IMG/VR virus record: IMGVR_UViG_3300002143_000079
Span: 16,336 to 80,335 of that record
Source of the DNA: a virus
DNA: 64,000 nucleotides
Direction: 5' to 3' (one strand)
Position numbers and translations under genes: made by a program. The notes under the pieces are model-generated. The model was given only the letters and a program-made list of their open reading frames with translations, was not told the DNA's origin and made no database searches. This document shows, one piece after another, positions 44,626 to 51,627 of the stretch; position 1 is the stretch's first letter; each line of letters opens with the position of its first letter.

Positions 44626-44820
44626 TTAGGCCGCAACAATCTCGCAGCCATACACAGACGGAAAGAATGCGCCATGCTCTGTGTAGATTCGTCCGGTGCT
44701 GGCGGAATGTTTTGGAGCGGCAAAGTCAGTCACCTTGCTATTGTCACCACGAAAATCTGTCACCGTGTCACCGATTTGAACTTCTTGCTTGGTCTTGAAG
44801 TTGATGAGCTTGTGTTTCAT
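44626..44820 (-). CDS. Small protein, unknown (64 aa)
   Basis: 64 residues, KHKLINFKTKQEVQIGDTVTDFRG at the start, SH3/KOW-like in flavour. Early promoter TTGACA (44851-44856), 16 nt, TATAGT, 8 nt, ATG. First gene of a two-gene unit with the Cys-rich protein. Confidence 0.76.
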   Translation of the reverse strand: MKHKLINFKTKQEVQIGDTVTDFRGDNSKVTDFAAPKHSASTGRIYTEHGAFFPSVYGCEIVAA

Positions 44821-44864
44821 ATGTAATGACTATACTTGATTTGTTTGGAATGTCAACGATTATT

Positions 44865-45068
44865 TTACAGTCGTTCAAATCCCGGCTTGAAGCATTTGCT
44901 GAAACATACTCGGCACATGAACACCGGCATCTTATGTTCTTTGCAGACGCCACAAGATTGATGAGCAAGTTGACCAGCATCAGGGCAGTTGCACCGCTCC
45001 AAGTCATCCTGTTCAGGCGCACGACCCGTTGCCGTTGTAAAATCTTCAATTGTCCAAGTAGCTTCCAT
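44865..45068 (-). CDS. Small Cys-rich protein (67 aa)
   Basis: 67 residues with six Cys: CNCPD, SCGVCKEH and FMCRVCFSKC, consistent with one or two zinc sites. The start is acidic (TIEDFTTATGRAPEQDDLE). Early promoter TTGACA (45099-45104), 16 nt, TAAAGT, 8 nt, ATG; this promoter overlaps the last codons of the upstream gene. Confidence 0.77.
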   Translation of the reverse strand: MEATWTIEDFTTATGRAPEQDDLERCNCPDAGQLAHQSCGVCKEHKMPVFMCRVCFSKCFKPGFERL

Positions 45069-45074
45069 ATGCGA

Positions 45075-45350
45075 TTACTTTATCAGATTTTTATTGGTTG
45101 TCAATCCACTTCTTGCAGATATATCACCAAACTTTTTCTGGAAACCTTCAAAAATCAAATCACTTTCCTTTTCCCAATCGTTATCTGCTTTCAATCTATT
45201 GTAGATATACTTAGGATTAGAATAATCGGCATGAGCGATATTACGAGCGTGGTTATGACGTTGCCAACAAGCTGTTTGCGCTTCACCATGCATTTTTTTC
45301 AAATCACTTGGCCATCCAGCAATTTGTTTTGATTCTGAAACTGTTTTCAT
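45075..45350 (-). CDS. Unknown protein (91 aa)
   Basis: 91 residues; segment HGEAQTACWQRHNHARNIAHADYSNP then helical LKADNDWEKESDLIFEGFQKK. The upstream region has no clean TTGAC box; a TATAAT-like element lies about 21 nt before the ATG. Start uncertain but no better ATG exists. Confidence 0.7.
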   Translation of the reverse strand: MKTVSESKQIAGWPSDLKKMHGEAQTACWQRHNHARNIAHADYSNPKYIYNRLKADNDWEKESDLIFEGFQKKFGDISARSGLTTNKNLIK

Positions 45351-45445
45351 TGGATATAAATTACCAGAGATATTATATCAAAAAAATCATCTAATCACAT
45401 GAAAATTATCACTTGACGAGATGATTCGTGCCACATCACATGGTT

Positions 45446-45583
45446 TTAGAATCCACCAAGGAATGTCAAGACCCATCTTGCATTACCGTCCTGCTTGACC
45501 TCAAAGGTCGCCGTTGAACCAGTGAAATCAATGAGGAACTTTGCCAGTTCGTTCAGGTCGTTGAAGTAGATTTTTCCGTTCAT
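45446..45583 (-). CDS. Small protein, unknown (45 aa)
   Basis: ATG 45583 to TAA 45446, promoter TTGACA (45613-45618), 16 nt, TATATT, 6 nt, ATG. Sequence features NGKIYFNDLNELAKFLIDFTGS and TFEVKQDGNARWVL suggest a compact alpha/beta fold. No family recognised. Confidence 0.72.
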   Translation of the reverse strand: MNGKIYFNDLNELAKFLIDFTGSTATFEVKQDGNARWVLTFLGGF

Positions 45584-45644
45584 TGTGATAATATAGTAGA
45601 AATATCTAATTTGTCAACATTTGTTTATAGAAAGTAAAAATAAT

Positions 45645-45714
45645 TGCATAGTAGCTACTGGTTACGGCTCTTTTTCGCTATTCTCCACGGCTTAAATTGT
45701 GGACGCTATGCAAA
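45645..45714 (-). ncRNA. Candidate structured RNA element
   Basis: TTGCATAG (45645-45652) pairs with CTATGCAA (45707-45714), and inside it TCCAC/GTGGA (45685-45689 with 45700-45704) forms a second stem. The element lies between the stop of the 76-residue gene and the next early promoter. No T-run follows, so it is not a plain terminator. Confidence 0.5.
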
Positions 45715-45718
45715 TTGG

Positions 45719-45949
45719 TTACTGGAGTGCTTGTATTGCACGTTGGAATGTCGTCCAACGGTTTCCGGGCAATCCACTCTTGTTCTGGAGGTCACGAACG
45801 GTGGAGTTCTCGTAACGGTCCATGAAAACCCCAAAGGTGATTTCCTCATCCCAAGAGGATTGGAGGTTTTTACGATTCCAACCATCGGGGTCAATAACTT
45901 CAACACCAAGAACCGCACACCAGACAGTAGAAGTCAGTTTGATTTTCAT
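45719..45949 (-). CDS. Conserved phage protein with DPDGW motif (76 aa)
   Basis: 76 residues. STVWCAVLGVEVIDPDGWNRKN is a motif I recognise from small hypothetical proteins of many unrelated large phages; function unknown. Early promoter TTGACA (45979-45984), 16 nt, TAGTCT, 7 nt, ATG. An overlapping frame at 45706-45918 is a shadow. Confidence 0.8.
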   Translation of the reverse strand: MKIKLTSTVWCAVLGVEVIDPDGWNRKNLQSSWDEEITFGVFMDRYENSTVRDLQNKSGLPGNRWTTFQRAIQALQ

Positions 45950-45980
45950 ACTTAATAGACTACTATTGTTTTATAAAATG

Positions 45981-46232
45981 TCAACCCACAATCGTCGAGT
46001 GAACAAAGATTTGTTCCAATTTCTTCATGGCTTTCTTTTTGTCATACTCATGACCGATGAAATGACACGTATCACCAATCCCCGTATAGATTCTCCATGC
46101 GTTTTTGTCAGTCGAAGAATCATTTGGTTTGGTTATGAATCCACTTTCATCACCAAAGATACTGATAACAAACAGGTTTGGAATGCTGCTAGTTTTGTTG
46201 GTGACTCGTTTCCAAGTAATCATTGGTTTCAT
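45981..46232 (-). CDS. Unknown protein (83 aa)
   Basis: 83 residues, with FVISIFGDESGFITKPNDSST and TGIGDTCHFIGHEYDKKKAMKKLEQIF. Early promoter TTGACT (46262-46267), 16 nt, TAATCT, 7 nt, ATG. Confidence 0.76.
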   Translation of the reverse strand: MKPMITWKRVTNKTSSIPNLFVISIFGDESGFITKPNDSSTDKNAWRIYTGIGDTCHFIGHEYDKKKAMKKLEQIFVHSTIVG

Positions 46233-46263
46233 TGGAAATAGATTACTGGATATTTATAAAAAG

Positions 46264-46440
46264 TCAACGACTTTCGTACGTGTGGAGAAAAATAATGGTC
46301 CATGCAATCATGAGCACCACTATCAATCCAAAATTGGCAAGACTAAACTTCTTGGTATCGAAGTCATAGATTGGATACCCAAACATTGAAGCAAGGGCAC
46401 CAATGACGAATGCGCCGATAAGAAAGGCTTGGTGTGTCAT
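46264..46440 (-). CDS. Small two-helix membrane protein (58 aa)
   Basis: ATG 46440 to TGA 46264. Two membrane helices, about 4-20 (AFLIGAFVIGALASMF) and 36-53 (LIVVLMIAWTIIFL). Promoter TTGACA (46471-46476), 17 nt, TACTCT, 7 nt, ATG. Its TGA stop is the TGA of the next gene's TTGACT box. Confidence 0.76.
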   Translation of the reverse strand: MTHQAFLIGAFVIGALASMFGYPIYDFDTKKFSLANFGLIVVLMIAWTIIFLHTYESR

Positions 46441-46479
46441 GGGTTTTAGAGTATGTCAGTTATTATCGAATGTCAACAA

Positions 46480-46683
46480 TTAATTCTTTTCTTCCAAGAT
46501 GGCTTCAAGTGTGCGTGCGAAATACACTTCCCCGGTTTCGATGCCCGCATAGTAGGCATCGTCAATGTTACCACCCGCCGCATCATCGGGTAGAAAATCC
46601 TCACGGTCTGGACCAACCTTTTTTGCAGCGGTTTCGGTGATGAGGGCGACAATCTTCGCCAACTTTTCGTTTGAAATAAGCAT
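46480..46683 (-). CDS. Small acidic protein (67 aa)
   Basis: 67 residues, acidic, ARTLEAILEEKN at the end. It lies 5 nt after the stop of the 195-residue gene and has no promoter, so it is the second gene of that unit. Confidence 0.72.
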   Translation of the reverse strand: MLISNEKLAKIVALITETAAKKVGPDREDFLPDDAAGGNIDDAYYAGIETGEVYFARTLEAILEEKN

Positions 46684-46688
46684 AAATT

Positions 46689-47276
46689 TTAACGGTTAAC
46701 CAACGAGTAAACCACACTCGGCTTACCCCGACCCGAATCAGTCTTGACTCGAGCAACTTCGACGAGCACACCACCCTCCATTTCCTTTTTGATATGGTTG
46801 TAGATGAGTGCGGGATTCCAACCAACACTGTTCACCAAGGCCAAGTCTTTCATGGTGAATCGCTCGGTAGCAGGATAGACCAACTCAGGCCTTTCATTAC
46901 GAGCCCGACCAACCAGACGGGGTGCAACTTCCGTTTCATCACCATCATCGCTTGTATCCACCGTGGCGACTTTGCCTTCAACCAATTCCTGATACTTCAC
47001 CATTGCGGCACCCAATCGGAGGAAACTCCATGCAGTGCGACCAAACTTCTCATTCGAGGGATACTGTTCGGTATCGTCCTCCAAGGTCTGCTTGAAGATT
47101 TGATGACCCTTCTTTAAGAGTTTGATACGAAACACTTCGTGATCCTTCAAGGTGCCATCCTCACGATGACGAGCATAGAGAGCCACCGTCTCGGTGCGAG
47201 TAACCTGTTTGTAGGTCAGAGGATTGGCACTGTAACCACCAGCACCACTAACGAATTCCGTTTCAAGTGAAATCAT
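46689..47276 (-). CDS. Unknown protein, possible winged-helix C-terminus (195 aa)
   Basis: 195 residues. The first half is basic (YKQVTRTETVALYARHREDG). The last 65 residues (FTMKDLALVNSVGWNPALIYNHIKKEMEGGVLVEVAR...GRGKPSVVYSLV) resemble a winged helix that reads one DNA or RNA duplex. Early promoter TTGACT (47305-47310), 16 nt, TAATCT, 7 nt, ATG. Confidence 0.77.
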   Translation of the reverse strand: MISLETEFVSGAGGYSANPLTYKQVTRTETVALYARHREDGTLKDHEVFRIKLLKKGHQIFKQTLEDDTEQYPSNEKFGRTAWSFLRLGAAMVKYQELVEGKVATVDTSDDGDETEVAPRLVGRARNERPELVYPATERFTMKDLALVNSVGWNPALIYNHIKKEMEGGVLVEVARVKTDSGRGKPSVVYSLVNR

Positions 47277-47318
47277 GTGAGTAGATTACCAGTGGTTTAT
47301 AAAAAGTCAATAGACCAT

Positions 47319-47702
47319 TTACTTTTTGTTCAACTTTTTATGAGCCGCAACCAGTGCCTTGAGAACGGTGATAGGAAACGTCTGACAACCAACTTTGACG
47401 GTATCCTTGGAAACAATCGCGGTGTATGAATCATTCAAGACCACTTCCACCGAATCACCATTTTTCAAATAATCCTTGAGATTGGAGACTTCAGCGAGGC
47501 TGAATTCCTTTCTATCTTGCAATGTGCGCCTACCGGAGATAACATTGACGTCAAAAATGACGTAAGGATATGCCGAAACTCCATTTCCCTCCATGGTTTC
47601 AGTCAATGCCTTTGGGCCAATGGGGATACCAGTTAGATTGGAAAGGATGGTGAGTGCAGCCAGTTTTTCAACTTGGTTGTTGACTTTGATGTCAAGGGTT
47701 AT
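47319..47702 (-). CDS. Paralogue of the 135-aa gene, start unclear
   Basis: The frame is open from just after a TAA at 47717. Similarity to the gene at 48177-48584 (SIKVKNQRENDLAILFLSQIVGAKVP) begins at about 47700 with TLDIKVNNQVEKLAALTILSNLTGIPIG. No ATG, GTG or TTG lies upstream of that point; the first usable start (TTG 47606) would cut off the shared domain. The 35-residue frame upstream ends in the +1 register here. One added base near the AAA at about 47703 would fuse the two into a membrane-anchored form. Confidence 0.6.
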   Translation of the reverse strand: MTLDIKVNNQVEKLAALTILSNLTGIPIGPKALTETMEGNGVSAYPYVIFDVNVISGRRTLQDRKEFSLAEVSNLKDYLKNGDSVEVVLNDSYTAIVSKDTVKVGCQTFPITVLKALVAAHKKLNKK

Positions 47703-47806
47703 TTCACGTAGGGATTACAACCATTCACAGTCATTCCCACAATCAGAATGAGGATTGTAAAGAAGGTTGCGACGATTCTGACTTTTTCTTCGTTGAATGG
47801 TTCCAT
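47699..47806 (-). CDS. Small membrane or lipoprotein-like peptide (35 aa)
   Basis: ATG 47806 to TAA 47699. FNEEKVRIVATFFTILILIVGMTVNGC is one membrane helix followed by a Cys that could be a lipid site. It overlaps the start of the paralogue downstream. The promoter (TTGACA 47910-47915, TAAGGT) lies about 80 nt upstream. Confidence 0.5.
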   Translation of the reverse strand: MEPFNEEKVRIVATFFTILILIVGMTVNGCNPYVK

Positions 47807-47893
47807 GATAATTCAAAAAGCATTGGGGTTTTTTCGGATTATCGAAGGTTTACCCCAAACCTTACTTCATATTCCCTCAACACCATCACCTTA
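47807..47893 (-). promoter_or_regulatory. Long leader with GGGG/CCCC hairpin
   Basis: Unlike most early genes, this unit has about 75 nt between the predicted RNA start (near 47881) and the ATG. It can form AAGGTTT/AAACCTT or the longer TTGGGGTT/AACCCCAA pairing, which are mutually exclusive and could act as an attenuator. A 15-codon frame lies within. Confidence 0.4.
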
Positions 47894-47934
47894 CCAAACT
47901 TCTTTTAATTGTCAACTATCTTTCGACTTTTTAT

Positions 47935-48150
47935 TTAGTCCTTTTTGACGGTGGTAGTGGACTTAAACAAGAAGCCACAGAGCACCATCAATCCCCAAGC
48001 CTGAGCCCAAGTGATTGTGCCCAGTCCAAACAGAATTGGCATAATCCAATCCCACAACCACATCACCGGAAGGGCCAGTAGAGCACTGAATACCACGATG
48101 AGAATGACGCCACCCAAAAGAATACCGATTGCAGCAAAGATTTTTTCCAT
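47935..48150 (-). CDS. Two-helix membrane protein (71 aa)
   Basis: 71 residues: helices at about 5-30 (AAIGILLGGVILIVVFSALLALPVMW) and 46-62. Cytoplasmic tail KSTTTVKKD. It follows the 135-residue gene by 26 nt without its own promoter. Function unknown. Confidence 0.75.
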   Translation of the reverse strand: MEKIFAAIGILLGGVILIVVFSALLALPVMWLWDWIMPILFGLGTITWAQAWGLMVLCGFLFKSTTTVKKD

Positions 48151-48176
48151 AATTATTTTATTGATTTGTTGTTTGT

Positions 48177-48584
48177 TTACTTCTTGAACTTGTTAACGAC
48201 ATTGGTCAGATTCAACACGCCGTCATGGGAGAAGGTGATTCCCTCAACCGTCACACCGTCAGCGGATACAATGGCCTGATAACCATTTCCAACGTCAACG
48301 GATTCATCGGAAGGTTCAAGCAGGAACTCGAGCAACTCACCCAAACGAGCCACGGTGAAGGTCTTTGCTCGGGCATATTTATGACCATCTATTTTATTGA
48401 ATCCTTCCACCACGGCGAGATATGGATATTCCCTAGTAAACTCATACAAATCACCACCTTTTTGCAAGGTATCGGGAACCTTGGCACCAACAATTTGTGA
48501 GAGGAATAGAATGGCCAAGTCATTTTCCCGTTGGTTTTTGACTTTGATGGATACGTCTGCGAGATTATCTTGATTGATTTTCAT
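48177..48584 (-). CDS. Unknown protein with a paralogue (135 aa)
   Basis: 135 residues, intact relative of the 47319-47702 gene: both have IKV(K/N)NQ, a central acidic region, GNGYQAIVSADGVTV / NDSYTAIVSKDTVKV and a Lys-rich end. Early promoter TTGACA (48614-48619), 17 nt, TAATCT, 6 nt, ATG, which overlaps the last codons of the upstream gene. Confidence 0.78.
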   Translation of the reverse strand: MKINQDNLADVSIKVKNQRENDLAILFLSQIVGAKVPDTLQKGGDLYEFTREYPYLAVVEGFNKIDGHKYARAKTFTVARLGELLEFLLEPSDESVDVGNGYQAIVSADGVTVEGITFSHDGVLNLTNVVNKFKK

Positions 48585-48593
48585 GTATAGAGA

Positions 48594-48845
48594 TTACACG
48601 GTTTTGATAAAACTGTCAACCTTATTCATAAGGTCTGGATAGGATGTACCGTGGATTTTTTGTTCACCTTTGGTATCCCCATTGGTAAAGCTAAGGGTGG
48701 CTTCAAACTTCCACGCACCAACTTTGCTCCACACATCGGGGTAACAGTGAACGAATATACGGTCGATTTTACTCTTTTCAAAGGGGTTTTTCAGGATTGA
48801 CGGTGTTCCCGAAAAACCCCACAAGGCACCATTTAGTAGGTTCAT
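48594..48845 (-). CDS. Unknown protein (83 aa)
   Basis: 83 residues with RIFVHCYPDVWSKVGAWKFEATLSF. It starts 3 nt after the upstream stop, so it is the second gene of a pair. Its final codons (SFIKTV) contain the promoter of the next gene. Confidence 0.74.
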   Translation of the reverse strand: MNLLNGALWGFSGTPSILKNPFEKSKIDRIFVHCYPDVWSKVGAWKFEATLSFTNGDTKGEQKIHGTSYPDLMNKVDSFIKTV

Positions 48846-48848
48846 TGG

Positions 48849-49073
48849 TTATTCGGTGAAATTGTAGAAACCGACATAACGGGTGGTGTTTCCGTCGATG
48901 TCAGAGTTATCGAAACCATCCGTCTTGGGATTGGCCTTTTCGATTTCCGCGTGAATGGAGTGAAGCAAATCCATCTTGGCGTCATACTCTTGCAGCGACT
49001 GGCGCTGGTCCAAGGTCAGACGTTCGTTGATGGAGAGTTTCAGATTCGTGGAGAGGTTCGTTTTGTTATTCAT
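48849..49073 (-). CDS. Small helical protein (74 aa)
   Basis: 74 residues: INERLTLDQRQSLQEYDAKMDLLHSIHAEIEKANPKTDGFDN then a Tyr/Phe end. Early promoter TTGACT (49105-49110), 16 nt, TAATCT, 9 nt, ATG. No family recognised. Confidence 0.76.
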   Translation of the reverse strand: MNNKTNLSTNLKLSINERLTLDQRQSLQEYDAKMDLLHSIHAEIEKANPKTDGFDNSDIDGNTTRYVGFYNFTE

Positions 49074-49139
49074 TGTGAAAAAAGATTACTACACATTTAG
49101 AAAAAGTCAACAGTCAATCGGCCTTTTTATGAAAAAAGT

Positions 49140-49283
49140 TTAGACGTATTGGTAGTCCACTTTTTCCTGCAACAGATTGAGATTGAATTCAATCTCACGA
49201 TACGTCTTGTCAAGGGATATTTTCCTGAGTGCGAATGGAGTCCACACTATCTCGCCGTTCGGTAGTTCTTTCTCTTTACGCAT
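49140..49283 (-). CDS. Small protein, unknown (47 aa)
   Basis: ATG 49283 to TAA 49140, in the same frame as the gene upstream and 43 nt after its stop. RKEKELPNGEIVWTPFALRK then a helical EIEFNLNLLQEKVDYQ. No promoter of its own. Confidence 0.6.
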   Translation of the reverse strand: MRKEKELPNGEIVWTPFALRKISLDKTYREIEFNLNLLQEKVDYQYV

Positions 49284-49325
49284 CGGCAACTTCCGTGGTT
49301 TAAGAAAACGAATCTTAATAAGTAG

Positions 49326-49580
49326 TTAATCGTTAGGGAGATACACGTCACCATGCAAAAACACCGTATCGTTGCGAAGCAGTTCATTCAGGGGAACGTC
49401 AACCAACACGTAACCCATATTCATAATCTGTTCCATTGTCAATCCATTATTCTTGCGAATGAGAGAAAGAATATGAAACGGAGTGGCCAGTTTGACTGGA
49501 TTAATGTCGTCGTTGTCTTCGGTAAATTTCATTTTAGAAATGGTTAGCTGGTTCAACCTTCGGGTGAATGAATACATCAT
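49326..49580 (-). CDS. Unknown protein (about 84 aa)
   Basis: The frame is open to 49637, but that part overlaps a TTGACT promoter (49622-49627 on the plus strand). ATG 49580 or 49532 (MKFTEDNDDINPVKL) is more likely. The C-terminal region HILSLIRKNNGLTMEQIMNMGYVLVDVPLNELLRN resembles a small helix-turn-helix. Confidence 0.62.
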   Translation of the reverse strand: MMYSFTRRLNQLTISKMKFTEDNDDINPVKLATPFHILSLIRKNNGLTMEQIMNMGYVLVDVPLNELLRNDTVFLHGDVYLPND

Positions 49581-49640
49581 CGTCACCACAAGTCGTATCA
49601 TGTTCCACAAAACATGGAAAGTCAACTTCTTTCGCATTGG

Positions 49641-49691
49641 TCAAGTTCTGCAACTGTCTGATATACTCCGGTTTATCAATTCTTTAGACAT
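49641..49691 (-). CDS. Possible 16-residue remnant next to the TnpB element
   Basis: ATG 49691 to TGA 49641, directly left of the TnpB element's inverted repeat. The element separates this start from the TTGACT box found on its other side (51020-51025), so this looks like the stub of a gene that lost its promoter. Confidence 0.35.
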   Translation of the reverse strand: MSKELINRSISDSCRT

Positions 49692-49697
49692 AATGGA

Positions 49698-51013
49698 GCG
49701 ATTTTTTTGTGAATGTTTCTCAAACTCGATGGAAATATTTACAAAAAAATCGCGTATTTGTAAAAAATATTGTAATTTTACAAAAGTTTAGACTATTTAA
49801 TATTAGAATGAAGTTAATACATAAGTCATACAAGTTTAGAATCACTCCTGACAAAGAGCAGATTGAATTGCTTGCAAAACATTTTGGGGCTTGTAGATTT
49901 GTGTTTAATCGTTACTTGAATAGTAGAAAAGAAACATATCTTGAAGAAAAGAAATCACTCAATTACTATGATAATGCAAATGACTTGACTGTTCTGAAAA
50001 AAGATGAACAGTTTGTTTGGCTTAAAGAAATTAACTCTCAAAGTTTACAATCATCACTTAGAAATTTAGATACTGCTTACAATAAGTTTTTTAGAAAGCA
50101 AACTAAATTTCCAAGATTTAAAAACAAGTTTGACAAACAAAGTTTTACAATACCACAATCGGTGTATATTGAAGATGGTAAATTACAGATACCTAAATTC
50201 AAAAAAGGTATTGAAATAAATTTACATAGAGAAATTGAAGGCAAACTTCTTTTTGCAACAATATCAAAATCAACAACAGGAAAGTATTATGTAAGCATCA
50301 CTTGTGAAGTAGAATATATTCCATTTGAAAAAACAAACACAAAGGTAGGTATTGATACGGGAATTAAGGATTTAGCTATACTTTCAGATGGTAAGGTGTA
50401 TGAAAACATAAAGACACTAAAAACCAACTTAAAGAAGTTAAAATATGAACAAAGACAATTATCTAAAAAAGTAAAAGGAAGCAATTCCAGATTAAAACAA
50501 AAATCAAAACTTGCAACAATACACGAAAAAGTAACCAATATCAGAAAAGACTATTTGCATAAAGTTAGTACAGAAATCATCAAAAACCACGATGTAATTT
50601 GTATTGAAGATTTAGCTGTGAAAAATATGATGAAGAATCATAAATTAGCACAAGCCTTTTCTGATGTTTCGTTGGGTACTTTTTACACTATGCTTGAATA
50701 TAAAGCTAATTGGAACGATAAGACGGTTGTTAAGATTGACCGATTCTTTCCAAGTAGTAAAACCTGTAATGTTTGTAATTACATAAATCAAGACCTAACT
50801 CTAAAAGATAGAGAATGGACTTGTAAAAGTTGTAATACTGTACACGACAGAGATTTTAATGCAAGCGTGAATATTAAAAAACAAGGTTTAAAAATACTAT
50901 CTGGTTTAGGAACTAACTCGGATGTAAAACAAAAACGGAGTAAGGCGTTACCATTAGGTGAGTCTATGACCTCCGAAGCCCATCCCATCAGCTTTGCTGT
51001 GGGTGGGTAGTTC
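49698..51013 (+). mobile_element. IS605-family TnpB-only element
   Basis: The left side has a perfect 13-nt inverted repeat (GCGATTTTTTTGT at 49698-49710 with ACAAAAAAATCGC at 49741-49753) and a second pair TTTGTAAAA/TTTTACAAA. The right side ends in the hairpin CCCATCCCATCAGC-TTT-GCTGTGGGTGGG (50979-51007) followed by TAGTTCAC, an ending typical of IS200/IS605 elements. There is no TnpA, so it cannot move alone. The insertion lies inside an early-gene promoter. Exact left end not determined. Confidence 0.8.
49808..51010 (+). CDS. tnpB: TnpB RNA-guided nuclease
   Basis: 400 residues from ATG 49808 (KLIHKSYKFRITPDKEQIE, the standard TnpB start); an upstream in-frame ATG at 49709 lies in the element's end and is unlikely. 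RuvC residues: GIDTGIKDLA, ICIEDLAVKNM and DRDFNASVNI. Zinc ribbon CNVC...CKSC lies between the last two. It makes guided DNA breaks that favour element retention. The guide RNA is expected from the 3' end of the gene and the terminal hairpin. Base composition is A-rich and unlike its neighbours. Confidence 0.95.
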   Translation: MKLIHKSYKFRITPDKEQIELLAKHFGACRFVFNRYLNSRKETYLEEKKSLNYYDNANDLTVLKKDEQFVWLKEINSQSLQSSLRNLDTAYNKFFRKQTKFPRFKNKFDKQSFTIPQSVYIEDGKLQIPKFKKGIEINLHREIEGKLLFATISKSTTGKYYVSITCEVEYIPFEKTNTKVGIDTGIKDLAILSDGKVYENIKTLKTNLKKLKYEQRQLSKKVKGSNSRLKQKSKLATIHEKVTNIRKDYLHKVSTEIIKNHDVICIEDLAVKNMMKNHKLAQAFSDVSLGTFYTMLEYKANWNDKTVVKIDRFFPSSKTCNVCNYINQDLTLKDREWTCKSCNTVHDRDFNASVNIKKQGLKILSGLGTNSDVKQKRSKALPLGESMTSEAHPISFAVGG

Positions 51014-51028
51014 ACACAAAGTCAACAA

Positions 51029-51292
51029 TTACTTTGATTCAATAATCGTGACGTCACCTTGCACCAAACCAAACGAGGATGATTCCGCAAACTTGTATGT
51101 CTCTGCCACATCGTTGGTTGTCATTGGTCGAGTGAGAAGCCACATGTTGTCTTGTTTCCAAGTGACATTCACCAACTTGCGGCCCGGTGGCAACTTCTCG
51201 GTGGCCGACCCACCAAAGTTACGAGCACGTTGATTTTCGGTGCAACCAACCAAAACGAGGGCGAGTGAGAGAACGATAAAGAGTTTATTCAT
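51029..51292 (-). CDS. Small lipoprotein (87 aa)
   Basis: 87 residues with a lipoprotein signal: NKLFIVLSLALVLVGC, lipobox LVGC with lipid Cys near residue 16, then TENQRARNFGG. It should sit in the cell envelope of a Gram-negative host. ATG 51292 is 8 nt behind TATATG; the longer frame begins in the promoter. Confidence 0.82.
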   Translation of the reverse strand: MNKLFIVLSLALVLVGCTENQRARNFGGSATEKLPPGRKLVNVTWKQDNMWLLTRPMTTNDVAETYKFAESSSFGLVQGDVTIIESK

Positions 51293-51308
51293 ATAGGTCA
51301 CATATACC

Positions 51309-51596
51309 TTACAACTTCCAATTTGTCAAGAGTGTGACAGTGAAAGCTTGGTCATCCCCACCCATAAAAACCAGTTGACCCACATCGTTGACAATCACTT
51401 CCCTGTTGTCAGCTTCGTTTGCGACGATGGAATAATCCCAACCATCCTCATCCGTCCAATTCACACAAAGAAATTCGTTGGTATCTTCACCATCTAAGTC
51501 AGAAAGGCCCGGATACGTAAGGACTGTATCATCCACGATTACAGCCGCAGCCTGTTCAAGACGTGAGAAAGATTCTGCAAGAGAGATTGTTTTCAT
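51309..51596 (-). CDS. Acidic unknown protein (95 aa)
   Basis: 95 residues, strongly acidic (DLDGEDTNEFLCVNWTDEDGWDYS). Early promoter TTGACA (51626-51631), 16 nt, TATTGT, 7 nt, ATG. Its end overlaps the promoter of the lipoprotein gene. Confidence 0.77.
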   Translation of the reverse strand: MKTISLAESFSRLEQAAAVIVDDTVLTYPGLSDLDGEDTNEFLCVNWTDEDGWDYSIVANEADNREVIVNDVGQLVFMGGDDQAFTVTLLTNWKL

Positions 51597-51627
51597 TTGA
51601 TTTACAATACCGGAGTTTTATAAAATG

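Noticed and set aside
45706-45918. A 70-residue frame overlapping the 76-aa gene
   Set aside because: The 45719-45949 frame has the promoter at the right distance and the conserved DPDGW motif; the other frame is its shadow.
49709-51010. Start of tnpB at 49709
   Set aside because: The first 33 codons lie within the element's inverted-repeat end. The conserved TnpB sequence starts at the ATG at 49808.
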